Origin: Acanthornis magna
Lineage: Eukaryota > Chordata > Aves > Passeriformes > Acanthizidae
Direction of reading: 5' to 3'
Assembly (NCBI GenBank): GCA_036785705.1
Contig: JAWUZG010000332.1
Location: forward strand, 3,162,001 to 3,226,000
Length of the DNA stretch: 64,000 nucleotides
Made by a program: the position numbers and the translations under genes. Below, piece after piece: positions 62,860 to 64,000 of the stretch. The first letter of the stretch is position 1. The number at the start of each line of letters is the position of its first letter. The notes under the pieces were generated by a model. That model ran no database searches and had not been told where the DNA came from. It saw only the letters and a program-made list of their open reading frames with translations.

Positions 62860-63110
62860 AGACCCTTCGGCAGGCGCTACCCCTTTAAGAGAGCGCCTGC
62901 AGCTCAGCTTGAGTGGCAGCCGTAGGAGCCAATCAGAACGCCAGCGTCCTGCCCACGACAGTAAACACCAAAGGTGACCACGCCCAGTGGGCGGGCACTC
63001 CCAGAGGTTGCGGCTCTGATTGGCCGCACGCGGCGAGCAGCACGCGCAAAGCCCCGCCCCCACGCTGGGCGGGGGAGCACCGCTGAGGGGGCGCTACCCC
63101 GGACCCGCAC
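62860..63110. promoter_or_regulatory. Promoter-like CCAAT/GC-box cluster at the WDR55 3' end
   Basis: An inverted pair of NF-Y-type CCAAT boxes, CCAATCAG (62929-62936) and CTGATTGG (63016-63023), flanks a GC box GTGGGCGGG (62987-62995). Further GC boxes lie at 63052-63060 and 63067-63075. The CpG content is high. The block lies just beyond the WDR55 stop codon, between two convergent genes, where no promoter is expected. No coding exon starting from it was recognised. Confidence 0.5.
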
Positions 63111-63116
63111 TGCCGC

Positions 63117-63453
63117 TCAGTCACTGTCGCTGTCGTCACTGTCGTCGCCGTCACCGCCCTCTGCCGCCGCCGCCTCCGGCTCGGCCTCGTCCCGCAGGCC
63201 GGCGAAGAAATCCTCCCCGCTGCCCACTGCCTTGCTGCTGAGGGCGCGCAGCGGCCCGCCCTTCTTCTTCTTCCGGCGGTAATCATCCACCACCATGGAC
63301 CCGAGCGCCGACACGTCCCAGAACTTCACCTTCTGGTCGTGGGCGCTACTGGCCAGGAGCTTCCCGTCCGGGGCCACGGCCAGCTGCTCGATAGGCTCGC
63401 CCAGGTGCTGCCCCACACAGCCCAGCACGCGGTTCGGCAGCACGTTCACCGCC
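63117..63453 (-). CDS. WDR55: WDR55 last coding exon
   Basis: 112 codons including the stop, after acceptor CATGTCGTGCCCAG. Last WD repeat, basic KKKK nucleolar-type stretch and acidic C-terminus. Confidence 0.94.
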
Positions 63454-64000
63454 CTGGGCACGACATGGGGGCACTGAGTGCCGGCAGCGCCCGGGGACAC
63501 CGTCTGCCCTCCTGTCCTGTGTCCTGAGCAAGGCTGATCCCGTCCCACACCCTCCTCATTCCACGCCCTACCCATCCCATCCCATCCCATCCCTACCTAC
63601 TCCTCTCCATCCCATCCCACCCCCCACAACCCCTATCCCACCCCCTCACCATCCCATCCCATCCCATCCCATCCCATCCCATCCCATCCCATCCCATCCC
63701 ATCCCATCCCATCCCACCCCCTCACCATCCCATCCCATCCCATCCCATCCCATCCCATCCCATCCCATCCCATCCCATCCCATCGCCTTTCCATCCCCTT
63801 CTCCATTCCACCTCACCCCATCCCACACCTCCCCATCGTTCCCCACTTCACCCCCCTGACCTGATGACTCCGTCCAGGGACCCCACACACACGATGCTAT
63901 CTGTGATGGGGACCATGCAGTCAATGGTCTCTGCCCTCAGCGCAAAGCGGTCACTGGCAGCCCCAAAGCCATCCCAGTTGAAGAGGTAGATGGTGCCTTC
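63117..64000 (-). CDS. WDR55: WDR55, C-terminal two exons (runs off the right edge)
   Basis: WD-repeat protein needed for ribosomal RNA processing in the nucleolus. Two exons are visible. The first, 63861 to beyond 64000, reads [19 protein letters not shown] and [13 protein letters not shown]-repeat blade sequence, with donor AG|GTCAGG. The last, 63117-63453, begins [20 protein letters not shown], contains the WD motif HDQKVKFWD, then [20 protein letters not shown] and FFAGLRDE, and ends in an acidic Asp/Ser tail. Human WDR55 has the same [20 protein letters not shown] and FFAGLREE. The phase fits (AG + G = Arg). The N-terminal exons lie outside the window. WDR55 converges on DND1, as in human 5q31. 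Confidence 0.95.
63560..63790. repeat. (CCCAT)n microsatellites in WDR55 last intron
   Basis: Three tracts of CCCAT (about 63571-63592, 63649-63715, 63726-63784) fill more than half of the 407-bp intron. On the WDR55 sense strand the unit is GGGAT, as in DND1 intron 3. Confidence 0.97.
63861..64000 (-). CDS. WDR55: WDR55 penultimate exon (partial)
   Basis: Open to the window edge. Encodes a WD blade ending SLDGVIR; donor GTCAGG at 63860. Confidence 0.93.

Noticed and set aside
62376..62888. 170-codon proline-rich frame
   Set aside because: C-rich composition artefact with alternative frames equally open; no splice or homology support.
1..64000. CRISPR arrays, tRNA or rRNA genes, bacterial operons
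   Set aside because: No array of regularly spaced palindromic repeats, no tRNA-like box A/B cloverleaf and no ribosomal RNA words were seen; all tandem repeats are microsatellites, minisatellites or short duplications.

Overview
The window reads as nuclear DNA of a bird, probably a songbird. The evidence is long introns, CR1 LINE fragments with the typical 3' end (AGGTCCCTTCCAAC...TGTGATT), degenerate endogenous-retrovirus pieces, and three spliced genes whose best matches are vertebrate proteins. No bacterial, viral-genome or CRISPR signature is present. Gene identities rest on recognising the protein families by eye; no database search was possible.

Layout: (1) 1-17.6 kb is AT-rich and essentially gene-free, with four small CR1 or signal-peptide-like items. 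(2) 17.67-19.21 kb (+) holds three exons of a small conserved protein. Its position and orientation (convergent with LCP2) match human C5orf58. (3) 21.65-47.91 kb (-) holds all coding exons of LCP2 (SLP-76), the haematopoietic SH2 adaptor. I can splice 22 coding segments into one frame of 531 codons plus stop (the human protein is about 533 residues), but only if a 5-nt microexon at 35933-35937 is included. (4) 47.9-55.8 kb is intergenic and contains an LTR-like block. (5) 55.86-60.98 kb (+) is DND1, the germ-cell RNA-binding protein. It has a CpG-island first exon coding only three residues, then a 2.8-kb first intron filled with a 21-bp GC minisatellite, an antisense retroviral remnant, a CR1 and an intact-looking solo LTR close to exon 2. 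Further on it has a 71-bp triplicated splice acceptor. (6) 62.3-64 kb (-) is the 3' end of WDR55, tail-to-tail with DND1 as in mammals, and it runs off the right edge.

The genes do not form one pathway. LCP2 serves immune-receptor signalling, DND1 germ-cell mRNA control, and WDR55 ribosome biogenesis. The most interesting features lie in and around DND1: the solo LTR beside exon 2, the repeated acceptor, the antisense provirus remnant, and matching (GGGAT)n tracts in the introns of the two convergent genes. A promoter-like NF-Y/GC-box cluster also sits, unexplained, at the WDR55 3' end. I found no evidence for a wholly new gene system; the strongest leads are about gene structure and regulation.
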